DNA from: Phyllobacteriaceae bacterium UBA1940
GTDB taxonomy: Bacteria; Pseudomonadota; Alphaproteobacteria; Rhizobiales; Rhizobiaceae
Direction of reading: 5' to 3'
Assembly (NCBI GenBank): GCA_002336975.1
Contig: DDFA01000113.1
Span: forward strand, 557-16,435
Length of the DNA stretch: 15,879 bases
Positions 15,294 to 15,879 of the stretch are shown piece after piece. The notes under the pieces were generated by a model. The model had not been told where the DNA came from and made no database searches. It was given only the letters and a program-made list of their open reading frames with translations. How positions within the stretch are numbered: the first letter of the stretch is position 1; every line of letters starts with the position of its first letter. The position numbers were made by a program, and so were the translations under genes.

Positions 15294-15879
15294 TCACGCG
15301 CGGCTGAGTCGTTCAAGCGCGGCGTCCAGCACCGCCGGCGGCAGGTCGATCAGCCGCGGCGCTTCGGTGAACAGTAGCGCCGCCTTGATGTCGCGCCCCG
15401 GATACACGCCAGCCAGCAGCGCGCGGTAGAGCGCCATCTGGACGACATAGGCCTGCGGAACTTCGTCGAGCGTGCGCGGCGGCGCGGCGTTGGTCTTGTA
15501 GTCGACGCACAGAACCTGCGTCGGCGTCACGGCAAGCCGGTCGATCACACCCGACACAGCGCGCTGCTGCCCGCCGATGCGCAGCGTGCCCGCAATGGTC
15601 GCCTCGGCGCGCGAACCCGCGGCAAACACCGGAGCGAATTGCGGATCGGACAACACCGCTTCGACCGACCGCCAGGCACGCCGGCGGTCCTCGTCGGTCC
15701 AGCCGGCCCCGGCGGTTGCGAGATAGCGCAACCCGGCCGCCTCGCGCTCCGTCGCGTCGAGGCCCGGCAGCACCTGCAACAGCCGGTGGATCGCGGCGCC
15801 GCGCGCGATCGCAAAGGACGGTTCTTCCGCCGGATCGAACACCGGCGAGCCCCCGGTCGCGGCCAGTTCGACCGGCGGG
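15294..15879 (-). CDS. addA: Double-strand-break repair helicase-nuclease AddA, C-terminal part (5' end outside window)
   Basis: The frame is open to the window edge, and about 194 C-terminal residues are visible. They belong to the RecB-like PD-(D/E)XK nuclease domain: GVIDRLAV with the metal-binding Asp, the VLCVDYKTN motif with catalytic Asp and Lys, then the VPQAYVVQMALYRALL helix that follows the active site in this family. AddA with AddB unwinds and degrades DNA ends to load RecA. The order folC-trxA-addA on opposite strands is a common alphaproteobacterial layout and supports AddA over other RecB-type nucleases. An internal GTG at 15842 is not a true start, since coding character continues upstream. 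The stop codon is at 15294-15296. Confidence 0.88.
   Translation of the reverse strand, partial: PPVELAATGGSPVFDPAEEPSFAIARGAAIHRLLQVLPGLDATEREAAGLRYLATAGAGWTDEDRRRAWRSVEAVLSDPQFAPVFAAGSRAEATIAGTLRIGGQQRAVSGVIDRLAVTPTQVLCVDYKTNAAPPRTLDEVPQAYVVQMALYRALLAGVYPGRDIKAALLFTEAPRLIDLPPAVLDAALERLSRA

Overview
The window reads as a high-GC chromosomal segment of an alphaproteobacterium of the order Hyphomicrobiales (Rhizobiales), most like the Phyllobacteriaceae/Mesorhizobium group. This rests on recognisable rhizobial gene order (cysG / DUF2849 / cysI / cysH / DUF934; a Fur-type regulator divergent from mntH; trpF-trpB-trpA-accD-folC followed by convergent trxA and addA) and on protein sequence character. 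Species cannot be fixed from the sequence alone. Coding density is very high and no stretch over 300 bases lacks a gene.

Region 1 (1-3817, + strand) is an assimilatory sulfate reduction operon: the 3' end of a siroheme synthase gene (cysG), a small DUF2849 gene, the sulfite reductase haemoprotein (cysI), a [4Fe-4S]-type adenylyl-sulfate reductase (cysH) and a DUF934 gene. CysH makes sulfite, CysI reduces it to sulfide, and CysG supplies the sirohaem that CysI needs. A 124-bp palindromic repeat element (381-504) sits in the 3' end of cysG and supplies its last ~50 codons.

Region 2 (3889-8274) holds a GMC-family FAD oxidoreductase, a convergent cysteine-free Fur-family regulator (probably the manganese regulator Mur), the divergent NRAMP manganese transporter mntH and a YgjP-type zinc metallopeptidase. 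The mur-mntH intergenic region carries two palindromes of the TGCAAA/TTTGCA type, good candidates for Mur operators serving both genes.

Region 3 (8275-9273) is a dinD (DNA-damage-inducible protein D) gene of clearly lower GC and different codon use. It is probably horizontally acquired and lies exactly against the start of the trp genes: its stop codon overlaps the trpF start codon.

Region 4 (9273-14825, + strand) is the trpF-trpB-(arsC-like)-trpA-accD-folC cluster, linking late tryptophan synthesis with fatty-acid precursor and folate synthesis. An ArsC/Spx-family gene with a TTG start is spliced between trpB and trpA with operon-tight junctions. A strong bidirectional terminator closes folC against trxA.

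Region 5 (14826-15879, - strand) has thioredoxin (trxA) and the C-terminal nuclease end of addA, cut by the window edge.

Most of the window is conserved housekeeping sequence and I see no clear evidence of a wholly new system. The parts most worth a second look are the dinD-trpF seam, the arsC-like gene inside trpBA, the repeat-derived tail of CysG, the paired Mur-type operators, and an AccD that has lost all four zinc-finger cysteines.
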